From: Limnobacter sp. 130
GTDB lineage: Bacteria; Pseudomonadota; Gammaproteobacteria; Burkholderiales; Burkholderiaceae_B
DNA: 64,000 bases
Reading direction: 5' to 3'
NCBI RefSeq assembly: GCF_902506325.1
Contig: NZ_LR732331.1
Span: forward strand, 62,001 to 126,000
The position numbers and the translations under genes were made by a program. Each line of letters starts with the position of its first letter. Position 1 is the stretch's first letter. Under the pieces are notes generated by a model. The model saw only the letters and a list, made by a program, of their open reading frames with translations. It ran no database searches and was not told where the DNA came from. This document shows, piece by piece, positions 57,384 to 64,000 of this stretch.

Positions 57384-58406
57384 ATGAACGAGACACAGAA
57401 AGAATCACTGCAACGATTTTTGACCACGGCCCTGGCTGCGGACACCGTAGAAATCCTGAAGGCTGCCTTGCTTTCAGGCGGTGCCGTGCAAGAGAACTGG
57501 GCGCTTGATTTGCAAGTAAAGGGTGGTGAATATTCCGGGCTGCTGAATACCGTGTTGCGCTGTGATTCACCTACAGCAGGTGTGGCCATTAGCCATGGTC
57601 GTGCTCAAGAATTTGCATTGTTGCAAACGGTTTTTAATGCCGGGGTTGCTGTGCCGCAACCGCTGTGCCTGTGCACAGACACCGCAGTGTTTGGCCGCCC
57701 GTTTTTTGTGATGCGCAGAATAGGCGGCACTGCCGCTGGCCATGTGCTTGTAAAAAACACGGGGTATGCACCGGATCGTACCGAGCTTGCACGCCGCTTG
57801 GGGCGGGAATTGGCACGCATTCATTCGGTAAAGCCACCTGTTAATGCGCTTGGCTTTTTGCATGCTTATACCGAGTCGCCTGCGCAGTACCGAATCAACA
57901 CCCACCGTGCTTTTCTGGACCAACACCACACGGCCTACCCAGCCTTGGAGTGGGGTTTGCGCTGGCTTGAACGGCACGCGCCACAGCGCAATGTGATTGC
58001 CTTGGCGCATGGCGATTTTCGCACTGGCAATTACATGGTGGACGAACATGGCCTGACCGGTATTCTGGACTGGGAATTTGCCGGATGGAGCGACCCGCTG
58101 GAGGACATTGGCTGGTTTTGCGCCAAGTGCTGGTGTTTTGGTCAAAACGATTTGCAGGCTGGCGGCATCGGCGAGCGTGCGCATTTCTACGAAGGCTATG
58201 AAGCGGAGTCGGGCTGCACGATTGAACGAGAACAAATTCATTACTGGGAAGTGATGGCCCATGTGCGCTGGGCTGTGGTGGCCATTGAGCAGGCACAGCG
58301 TTATTGCTCGGGTCAGGAAAACTCATTGCTACTCGCCTTGACCGGGCACATTGTGCCTGAACTGGAATGGGAAATTTTGAACATGACGGAGCACAACAAT
58401 GCGTGA
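57384..58406 (+). CDS. Phosphotransferase family protein (4-hydroxyacyl-CoA kinase, LvaA-like)
   Basis: APH-fold kinase of 340 residues. The catalytic loop is ALAHGDFRTGNYMV (H209-x-D211 with N216) and the metal motif ILDWEFAGWSDPLEDIGW contains D229. The alignment is to the kinase domain of ACAD10/ACAD11 and to LvaA, not to antibiotic kinases, supported by the adjacent DUF6285 partner. The proposed reaction is ATP-dependent phosphorylation of the 4-hydroxyl group of a 4-hydroxyacyl-CoA. Stop overlaps the DUF6285 start by 8 bp. Confidence 0.88.
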   Translation: MNETQKESLQRFLTTALAADTVEILKAALLSGGAVQENWALDLQVKGGEYSGLLNTVLRCDSPTAGVAISHGRAQEFALLQTVFNAGVAVPQPLCLCTDTAVFGRPFFVMRRIGGTAAGHVLVKNTGYAPDRTELARRLGRELARIHSVKPPVNALGFLHAYTESPAQYRINTHRAFLDQHHTAYPALEWGLRWLERHAPQRNVIALAHGDFRTGNYMVDEHGLTGILDWEFAGWSDPLEDIGWFCAKCWCFGQNDLQAGGIGERAHFYEGYEAESGCTIEREQIHYWEVMAHVRWAVVAIEQAQRYCSGQENSLLLALTGHIVPELEWEILNMTEHNNA

Positions 58407-58773
58407 ACAACCCACAGGTGAGTCGCTGTTGCAATGCGCCCGCGATGTGTTGAAAAACAATGTGCTGCCCATGCTGCAAGGCGACGCCAAGCGAGACGTG
58501 TTGATGGTGATGAACGCCATGTCCATTGCGCAGCGTGAACTGCAGCAGGGAACAGCCCCTGATGAGCGCGAACAGCAAGCGCTGGCCCAGTTGTTGGGGG
58601 AACCTGTGTTTGATGTGGCGCAGGCCAATCGTGAACTTGCGGCTCGCATTCGTGCCGGTGTCGCTGACCCTGAAAGCACCGAGTGTGCAGCGGTGTTGAA
58701 TCATTTGCGCGACGTGGGCAAAAGCCGCTTGTTGGCCAGCAACCCCAAAGTATTGAAAGGCCAATCAGCATGA
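58399..58773 (+). CDS. DUF6285 family protein (LvaB-like kinase partner)
   Basis: Small helical protein of 124 residues. DUF6285 members such as LvaB are needed for activity of their partner kinase. Conserved parts are GESLLQCARDVLKNNVLPML near the N-terminus and MVMNAMSIAQRELQQG in the middle. It overlaps the kinase gene upstream by 8 bp and the phosphatase gene downstream by 4 bp (ATGA), a sign of tightly coupled expression. Probably a structural subunit rather than an enzyme. Confidence 0.85.
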   Translation: MREQPTGESLLQCARDVLKNNVLPMLQGDAKRDVLMVMNAMSIAQRELQQGTAPDEREQQALAQLLGEPVFDVAQANRELAARIRAGVADPESTECAAVLNHLRDVGKSRLLASNPKVLKGQSA

Positions 58774-59444
58774 GCACCCTGGTGTTGATGCGACATGGCC
58801 AGGCTTCCTTTGGTGCAGCGCGCTACGATGCCTTGTCGGAAGTGGGGCAGGCACAGGCACGCGCCACCGGGCAGTGGTTGCGCACGCAGGGTGTTCAACC
58901 CACAGCGGTGTTGCATGGTCCGCGTCAACGGCAGGCTGACACGGCTGCGTGGTTGTTGAGGGATGCAGGTTTTGAATTGCGAGGTGTTGAACACGCGCTG
59001 CTGGACGAGTTTGCCGAGGGCGAGGAAATTTTCAGCACAGCCGAACAATTGCTGGGCCGATCCATGGCGCTGAATGCAGGGCGCGAACGAATCGAGATAT
59101 TGCGCGATTACGATGCCACTTGCCGCGCCTGGGGCAATGGTGAAGTGGACATTCCGGGCCGCCTGAGCCTGGTGGATTTTCGTGCGCAATTGCGCGAGTG
59201 GCTGAACAGCCACTCCCAAGCGCAGCAAGCGCCGGGACAAACTGAATGGGTGGTAACCTCGGCGGGGTCGATTGCAGCGCTGGTGTGTGAAGTCATGGGT
59301 TTGCCCAATGCCAGCTGGTACAGCCTGCTGCGCGTGATCCGAAATGCGTCACTCACCGAAGTGCTGTACTCCAAAGGCAAAGTCAGTTTGCTGAGTTTCA
59401 ACGGCGTAAGCCACTTGCCAGCGCATTTGAACACGTCGATGTAA
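58770..59444 (+). CDS. Histidine phosphatase family protein
   Basis: Phosphoglycerate-mutase-like phosphatase of 224 residues from ATG 58770 (starts MSTLVLMRHGQASFG). The phosphohistidine motif is LMRHGQ (His at 9), the second Arg is in HGPRQRQADTA, and a late His-like position falls around VVTSAGSIAAL, where the usual GHG motif is replaced by SAG. That substitution may lower or change activity. It overlaps DUF6285 by 4 bp and ends the operon. It may remove phosphate from side products of the upstream kinase. Confidence 0.8.
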   Translation: MSTLVLMRHGQASFGAARYDALSEVGQAQARATGQWLRTQGVQPTAVLHGPRQRQADTAAWLLRDAGFELRGVEHALLDEFAEGEEIFSTAEQLLGRSMALNAGRERIEILRDYDATCRAWGNGEVDIPGRLSLVDFRAQLREWLNSHSQAQQAPGQTEWVVTSAGSIAALVCEVMGLPNASWYSLLRVIRNASLTEVLYSKGKVSLLSFNGVSHLPAHLNTSM

Positions 59445-59465
59445 ATTTATTAATGAGTCTTTGAT

Positions 59466-59852
59466 TCAGCCTGCCTGCGCACCGCCCGCTGCATTGCCAT
59501 GGCTAAGCAGTTCCCGGGCAGGGCGTACTTCAATGGAGCCATAACGGGCCGGCGGAATTTTTTCGGCCAATGCAATGGCTTCGTTCAGGTCTTTGGCTTC
59601 CAGCATGTAGAAACCAGCGAGTTGTTCTTTGGTTTCTGCAAAAGGGCCGTCGGTGGTGTGAGTTTTGCCATTGCGTACCCGCACGGTGGTGGCGGTATTC
59701 ACAGGCAACAATGGGCTCCCAGTGATGAAATGTCCACGTTGGCTTAGGCTCTCTACACAGGCACTGCACTCGTTGTTCAAGGCGTCCCATTCTTGCTGGG
59801 ACATGCCGTTCATGATGTTTTCGTCGTAGTACACCAATGCCAGATATTTCAT
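59466..59852 (-). CDS. YCII-related (DGPF) domain protein, second copy
   Basis: Protein of 128 residues from ATG 59852. It has the YCII fold with KYLALVYYDENIMNGMSQQEWDALN at the N-terminus and the DGPF box TTDGPFAETKEQLAGFYMLEA near residue 68. The paralogue at 59849-60229 overlaps its start by 4 bp. YCII proteins beside ECF42 sigma factors are thought to be the regulated or sensing partners; their enzyme activity is unknown. It is last in the operon led by the sigma factor. Confidence 0.84.
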   Translation of the reverse strand: MKYLALVYYDENIMNGMSQQEWDALNNECSACVESLSQRGHFITGSPLLPVNTATTVRVRNGKTHTTDGPFAETKEQLAGFYMLEAKDLNEAIALAEKIPPARYGSIEVRPARELLSHGNAAGGAQAG

Positions 59853-60229
59853 GATGGGTCTCCGTAGCGAGAGTCTTCGCGAAGTGTTTCCTCGATTGGG
59901 CGAATTTCTATGGTACCCAGTCTTGCAGAAGGCCATTGTGATGCAATGCGCAGGGCTTCGTTGAAGTCGTGGGCCTCTATCAGAAAATACCCACCCAATT
60001 GTTCTTTTGTTTCAACAAAAGGACCATCGGTGGTCACAAGCCGTTGGTTGCGTACACGAACCAGCACGCCATTGCTGGCACTTTGCAGGGCGTGTGTTGC
60101 AAGCAAATGACCGCTGGCTTTCAAAGCTTCTACATAACTCAATGTTTCCTGTCGCAAGGCCAACCACTCCTCGCGTGGCATGGCATTGAAAAGGGCCTCT
60201 TCCTCGTGGGCCAGGCACAAGTATTTCAT
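59849..60229 (-). CDS. YCII-related (DGPF) domain protein, first copy
   Basis: Protein of 126 residues beginning MKYLCLAHEEEALFNAMPRE, with the DGPF box VTTDGPFVETKEQLGGYFLIEA near residue 66. It is clearly a paralogue of the next gene, about 45% identical by eye. A longer open frame upstream (to 60577) is an artefact because the NTF2-like gene lies there. ATG 60229 is correct; the NTF2-like gene ends 14 bp before it. Role as in the paralogue: probable partner of the ECF42 sigma factor. Confidence 0.84.
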   Translation of the reverse strand: MKYLCLAHEEEALFNAMPREEWLALRQETLSYVEALKASGHLLATHALQSASNGVLVRVRNQRLVTTDGPFVETKEQLGGYFLIEAHDFNEALRIASQWPSARLGTIEIRPIEETLREDSRYGDPS

Positions 60230-60242
60230 TTCACACCGCCTT

Positions 60243-60659
60243 TCAAGGTTGTGCATCAAAAATGGCTTTGCCACTTTCAGGGTCGAAGGGGGAGGAAAAG
60301 TGTTCATGCACGATTTTCCACTCGCCGTGTTGTAGGCGCAGGCAAACCGTGGCCCGCATCCAGCCGATGTTTTCCTCGCCGAAATCTTGCACGGAACCGC
60401 AGCGTGACAGGTAGTGGCAAAAAGCCAGGTCGCCTGCAGCATGCATGGCCAGCTGATGAATTTCCATGATGACTCCGCCGCCACACAATTGCATGCAGTA
60501 TTCCCAGTGCGCTGTGTAATTGGCCTTGCCAACGATGTGTAGCGCTTTGACCGCGTCAAAAGACACGATGTCCTCACTGTAATGACTCATGATCTTGTCC
60601 AGATCTTCCTCGACTACGGCTTGCTGCCAGCTTTCCAGTACAGCTTTGATTGCGTTCAT
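60243..60659 (-). CDS. NTF2-like/SnoaL-type protein
   Basis: Cone-shaped NTF2-fold protein of 138 residues, starting MNAIKAVLESWQQAVVEEDL with the pattern of a SnoaL/DUF4440 protein: DKIMSHYSEDIVSFDAVKAL, then LAFCHYLSRCGSVQDF and LQHGEWKIVHEHFSSPFDP. AAGGAG lies 6 bases before the ATG at 60659. It may bind a small ligand or act as an isomerase-like protein. It lies between the sigma factor gene and two YCII genes on the same strand, so it is part of that operon. Confidence 0.83.
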   Translation of the reverse strand: MNAIKAVLESWQQAVVEEDLDKIMSHYSEDIVSFDAVKALHIVGKANYTAHWEYCMQLCGGGVIMEIHQLAMHAAGDLAFCHYLSRCGSVQDFGEENIGWMRATVCLRLQHGEWKIVHEHFSSPFDPESGKAIFDAQP

Positions 60660-60749
60660 GCTCACTCCTTTGTGGTTCCTTGGGTTGGTGCTTCATGAAT
60701 TAGTCGAACGGCAAATCTGGAAATCGACAAGCGATCAAAAATTTTTCAA

Positions 60750-61991
60750 TTACTTTTTCAGATTGTTGATGCGGCTCTGCAGAAAACGTTGTTCCGGTCC
60801 TTGCCGAGTCAGTCGAAGTGCTGCCTGGTAAGCGTCCATGGCCTCGTTGAGTTTGCCCAGGCGTCGGCACAAGTCGGCACGTGTTGCGTGGGCCAGGTGG
60901 TACTCGGTCAACTGCCCTTGCGCAAGCAATTCGTCCACCAGTGCAAGCCCTGCCTCGGGGCCGTCGCGCATGGCCACTGCTACAGCGCGGTTCAGTGCAA
61001 CCACCGGTGAGTGGGTGTGCTCCAGCAGGGCATCGTACAGGCCCACAATTTGTATCCAGTCTGTTTCCTCGGCGCTTGGTGCCTCGGCATGCACTGCACT
61101 GATTGCCGCTTGAAGCGTGTAGGCACCAAATCGTCGGGATGCCAACGCTTGCAAAACCAACTGGGCACCTTCGTTGATTTGTTCCTGATTCCACAATTTG
61201 CGATTCTGGTCTGCCAACAAGATCAAGTCGCCTTCGGGCGTGCTGCGTGCTGTGCGGCGCGAGTCGTTAATCAGCATCAGCGCCAGCAGCCCCATCGCTT
61301 CTGGTTCGGGCAATAATTCCACCAGCAAACGCCCCAGTCGAATGGCTTCACCGCTCAGTTCCTGACGAATCAAGGCGTCGCCCGCCGAAGCGGAGTAGCC
61401 TTCATTGAAGACCAGGTAGATCACTTGTAAAACCGCATGCAGACGTTCTTGAAGTTGCTCTGCTTGTGGCACTTCGTAGGGAATTTTGGCATCGCGGATT
61501 TTTGTTTTGGCACGAACAATTCGTTGAGCGATCGTGGGCACTGCGCTTAAAAATGCACTGGCCACTTCTTCTGTAGACAGACCACAGACCTCTCGCAAGG
61601 TGAGTGCAAGTTGTGCCTCGGGCGACAGGCTAGGGTGGCAGCAAGTGAAAATCAGTCGAAGGCGATCGTCTTCAATGCCCTCGTCTGTGTAATCGGGTTC
61701 GTGGTGCAGTTGTTCTGCCAGTGTATCGGCGACCTCTTCATATGACGTATCAAATTTTGCACGCCGGCGAATTTGGTCAATGGCCTTGAAGCGAGCAGTT
61801 GAGACCATCCATGCGCGGGGATTGGCAGGAATGCCATTGATTTCCCATTGCTGAATCGCAATTGAAAAGGCCTCTTGCATGGCTTCTTCGGCCAAATCAA
61901 AGTCGCCCAGCAAACGAATCAGTGTTGCCAGTATTCGTCGCGACTCTTGCTGGTAAAACGAGTCGAGCCAATTGTGCAGGTCAGTTGTCAT
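60750..61991 (-). CDS. ECF42-type RNA polymerase sigma factor
   Basis: Extracytoplasmic-function sigma factor of 413 residues. Region 2 has [19 protein letters not shown] and [20 protein letters not shown], and region 4 has [20 protein letters not shown] followed by [12 protein letters not shown] (the HTH). A long C-terminal extension of about 220 residues with helical TPR-like repeats is the mark of group ECF42; it replaces an anti-sigma factor. ECF42 genes are typically next to YCII genes, as here. The gene begins 83 bp from the divergent TonB receptor gene. Confidence 0.9.
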   Translation of the reverse strand: MTTDLHNWLDSFYQQESRRILATLIRLLGDFDLAEEAMQEAFSIAIQQWEINGIPANPRAWMVSTARFKAIDQIRRRAKFDTSYEEVADTLAEQLHHEPDYTDEGIEDDRLRLIFTCCHPSLSPEAQLALTLREVCGLSTEEVASAFLSAVPTIAQRIVRAKTKIRDAKIPYEVPQAEQLQERLHAVLQVIYLVFNEGYSASAGDALIRQELSGEAIRLGRLLVELLPEPEAMGLLALMLINDSRRTARSTPEGDLILLADQNRKLWNQEQINEGAQLVLQALASRRFGAYTLQAAISAVHAEAPSAEETDWIQIVGLYDALLEHTHSPVVALNRAVAVAMRDGPEAGLALVDELLAQGQLTEYHLAHATRADLCRRLGKLNEAMDAYQAALRLTRQGPEQRFLQSRINNLKK

Positions 61992-62020
61992 GGTGAAAAA
62001 TTAACACTCGTTAATACAAA

Positions 62021-62035
62021 TGATAATAATTATCA
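62021..62035. promoter_or_regulatory. Fur box between the sigma factor and TonB receptor genes
   Basis: TGATAATAATTATCA is a perfect 7-1-7 inverted repeat, the minimal Fur-binding site, extended by a TTATAAT run (TATAAT at 62037-62042). It lies 38 bp upstream of the receptor ATG and about 30 bp upstream of the sigma factor start. Iron-dependent repression of the receptor is expected; effects on the sigma operon are possible. Confidence 0.82.
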
Positions 62036-62073
62036 TTATAATTGTTCGATTATTCATTGTCCTCAATCTTCTC

Positions 62074-64000
62074 ATGAACGCCCAGAATCCGAAATTAAAC
62101 GTCTTGGCCTTGGCCGTGTTTACTGCCTTGTCCTCTCCAGTATTTGCTCAAACCACCGAGTTGCCCGCCGTGCAGGTTAACGCCAGTGCCGATGCTTCCG
62201 CCGAGGGCTTGGCACCTGAATACGCAGGTGGCCAGGTCGCTTCAGGCGGGCGCGTGGGTTTGTTGGGTACCCAATCGAACATGGACACCCCCTTTAATTT
62301 GACCAGCTACACGTCCAAGCTGATTCAAGACCAGCAAGCGGCCAGTGTGGGCGAAGTGCTGCTGAATGACCCAGCCGTTCGCGTGGCACGGGGTTTCGGC
62401 AATTTCCAGCAAGTGTATTTGGTCCGTGGTTTGCCAATTTTTTCAGATGACATGTCCTACAACGGTTTGTACGGTTTGTTGCCGCGCCAATACCTGGCAT
62501 CTGAGTTGGTTGAACGTGTGGAGGTGTTGCGCGGTGCCAATGCGTTTTTGAATGGTGCCGCACCCGGTGGAAGCGGTTTGGGTGGTGCCATTAACGTGGT
62601 GCCCAAACGTGCACCCAACTACGACATCAACCAGGCCACCGTGGGCATTCAGGATGGCGGAGAGGCTTACCTGGCGGGTGACTTTGCACGCCGTTTTAAC
62701 GACGGTTCTACGGGTGTGCGCGCAACCATTGCCAAGCGCGATGGCGACACGAATGTTGAAGGGGAATCGCGTGAATTAACCCTGTTTGCGGTGGGCGCAG
62801 ATTTCCGCAGTGACAAACTGCGAATTTCCGCAGATGTGGGCTACCAGGAGCACAAGTTACAAGCTTCGCAACCCAATATAACAATTGGTGCTGGGCTGGC
62901 TATTCCAGCAACACCGCGCGCGGACCGCAGCATTGCACAGCCCTGGACATTCTCGAACGCAGAAGACACCTTTGGTACCGTGCGTGCAGAATATGATTTC
63001 AATGACACAGTAACGGGCTGGATTGCTGGGGGTATTCGGGAAGGTGTTGAGGCTGGCAATTTCGCCAACCCTACCGTGGATGATTCCAACGGAGACTATG
63101 ACGCGAACAGATTTTCGAATGTGCGAGAAGACTCCGTTCAAACCGCTGAAGCCGGTTTGCGTTTCAAGTTCAACACAGGTGGCGTGAAGCACACCGTGAG
63201 CACCTCGGCTGCGATGTATGAGTTGGAGTCAAAAAATGCCTTCAATTTCTACAATAGTTTTTCAGGGAATATTTACAATCCTCAACCGGTGGCTGAGCCC
63301 ACGGTAGTGATTTTTCCGGGTGGTAGCTTTAACAATCCCTTGGTCACCGAGAAAACAGACACTTCGAGTCTTGCAATTGCAGACTCAATGGCCTTCCTGA
63401 ATGATCAGTTGTTGCTGACTGTGGGCGTTCGTCGTCAGGAAATTGAAGCCAAGAGCTTTGATTTCACCACAGGCGCTCAAACAGCCTCTTATTCAGAAAG
63501 CGCCACCACGCCGGTGGCAGGGGTTGTATTCAAACTGAACCCACAGTATTCGGTGTATGCCAATTACATTGAGGGTTTGGTGAAAGGTGAAACGGCACCG
63601 CAGACTGCAAATAATCAGGCTGTGACCAACGCAGGCTCCGTGTTCAAACCTTTCAAAACCGAGCAAGTTGAGTTGGGTGTGAAATACGACGGTGGCAACA
63701 TCGGCGGTTCGGTGTCGGTGTTTCAAAGCGAGAAGCCCAGTTACGGCATTGACAGCACCAACACCTTTTCTCAAATTGGTGATCAAACCAATGAGGGTCT
63801 GGAAATCATGGCGTTTGGCAAAGCCAGTAAAACAGTCAAGGTGCTGGGCGGCTTGAGCGTTCTGAACACCGATGTCGATGGCCGTGATGCAATTGGCGCA
63901 CCTTCCGCGCAGGCCAATGTGGGCCTTGAATGGAGCCCGGAACAGGTGCAGGGTTTGGCGTTCGAGACCCGCGCAATATACACCAGCAGCCAGTACGCCG
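62074..64000 (+). CDS. TonB-dependent siderophore receptor (3' end outside window)
   Basis: Outer-membrane iron-siderophore receptor, 642 codons visible before the window ends with no stop. The signal peptide is VLALAVFTALSSPVFA. A plug domain follows, with GEVLLNDPAVRVARGFGNFQ, RGLPIFSDDMSYNGLYGLLP and VERVEVLRGANAFLNGAAPG, the last being typical of siderophore receptors. The barrel starts near residue 180. A possible TonB box is near TELPAVQVNASA. A Fur box lies directly upstream. There is no N-terminal signalling extension, so the adjacent ECF42 sigma factor is not its FecI-type partner. The siderophore is unknown. Confidence 0.92.
   Translation, partial: MNAQNPKLNVLALAVFTALSSPVFAQTTELPAVQVNASADASAEGLAPEYAGGQVASGGRVGLLGTQSNMDTPFNLTSYTSKLIQDQQAASVGEVLLNDPAVRVARGFGNFQQVYLVRGLPIFSDDMSYNGLYGLLPRQYLASELVERVEVLRGANAFLNGAAPGGSGLGGAINVVPKRAPNYDINQATVGIQDGGEAYLAGDFARRFNDGSTGVRATIAKRDGDTNVEGESRELTLFAVGADFRSDKLRISADVGYQEHKLQASQPNITIGAGLAIPATPRADRSIAQPWTFSNAEDTFGTVRAEYDFNDTVTGWIAGGIREGVEAGNFANPTVDDSNGDYDANRFSNVREDSVQTAEAGLRFKFNTGGVKHTVSTSAAMYELESKNAFNFYNSFSGNIYNPQPVAEPTVVIFPGGSFNNPLVTEKTDTSSLAIADSMAFLNDQLLLTVGVRRQEIEAKSFDFTTGAQTASYSESATTPVAGVVFKLNPQYSVYANYIEGLVKGETAPQTANNQAVTNAGSVFKPFKTEQVELGVKYDGGNIGGSVSVFQSEKPSYGIDSTNTFSQIGDQTNEGLEIMAFGKASKTVKVLGGLSVLNTDVDGRDAIGAPSAQANVGLEWSPEQVQGLAFETRAIYTSSQYA

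Noticed and set aside
57384-58406. Aminoglycoside phosphotransferase (resistance gene)
   Set aside because: Fold is shared, but the operon partners and sequence resemble LvaA/ACAD10-11 kinases, so drug resistance is not supported.
62074-64000. TonB receptor as FecA-type partner of the adjacent sigma factor
   Set aside because: The receptor lacks the N-terminal signalling domain and the sigma factor is ECF42-like, with no FecR gene nearby.

Overview
This 64 kb window reads as chromosomal DNA of a Gram-negative, respiring, heterotrophic betaproteobacterium. Ubiquinone genes, an rlmE-ftsH-folP-glmM core, etfBA, outer-membrane porins and a TonB receptor all fit the order Burkholderiales. From memory, the protein sequences look most like Limnobacter; no database search was possible, so the genus is an inference. 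Almost every gene is intact and densely packed, and I see no insertion sequence, prophage, CRISPR array or replication origin.

Layout. 78-2172 holds the phosphate two-component system phoBR (minus strand) with a good Pho box upstream. 2357-6951 is a ubiquinone cluster (DUF971, ubiE, a Tim44-like membrane protein, ubiJ, ubiB). 7013-12176 holds a sodium:solute symporter, cysM, mltB, a histone-deacetylase-like amidohydrolase and a beta-carbonic anhydrase. 12300-15845 is etfB-etfA-acyl-CoA dehydrogenase. 15914-18540 holds small membrane proteins, a LysR regulator and a bile-acid:sodium-type symporter. 18692-27333 is housekeeping: carAB, greA, yhbY, rlmE and ftsH.

Between ftsH and folP (27389-27840) lies a non-coding block made of two successive large inverted repeats. 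The normally adjacent folP and glmM are separated by a GlcNAc-type glycosyltransferase gene. Beyond glmM comes an accessory stretch (31132-35816): an 831-residue protein with about 30 Ser-Asp dipeptides encoded by a 12-bp tandem repeat, an AT-rich gap, an FkbM-type methyltransferase and a secreted HExxH metalloprotease. It ends at a Pro-Arg-His tRNA cluster. My main speculative proposal is that the glycosyltransferase, the methyltransferase and the Ser-Asp protein form a surface-protein modification system, like the GlcNAc-modified Sdr proteins of staphylococci but unrelated in origin.

36309-50297 holds a double-TM2 protein, a thioesterase, a decayed receiver-domain fragment, an AraC regulator and a desaturase. 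It also holds a BCCT transporter-CBS/nucleotidyltransferase-exonuclease-porin operon, a GDT1-type exporter, a DUF1302 outer-membrane protein and a 3-hydroxyisobutyryl-CoA hydrolase-like protein. 50409-55333 holds katG, a LysR/isochorismatase pair and a pirin. 55436-59444 is a five-gene operon resembling the lva (levulinate, 4-hydroxyacyl-CoA) pathway. 59466-61991 is an ECF42-type sigma factor operon with two YCII proteins and an NTF2-like protein. It diverges from a TonB-dependent siderophore receptor, cut by the window end, across a 7-1-7 Fur box.
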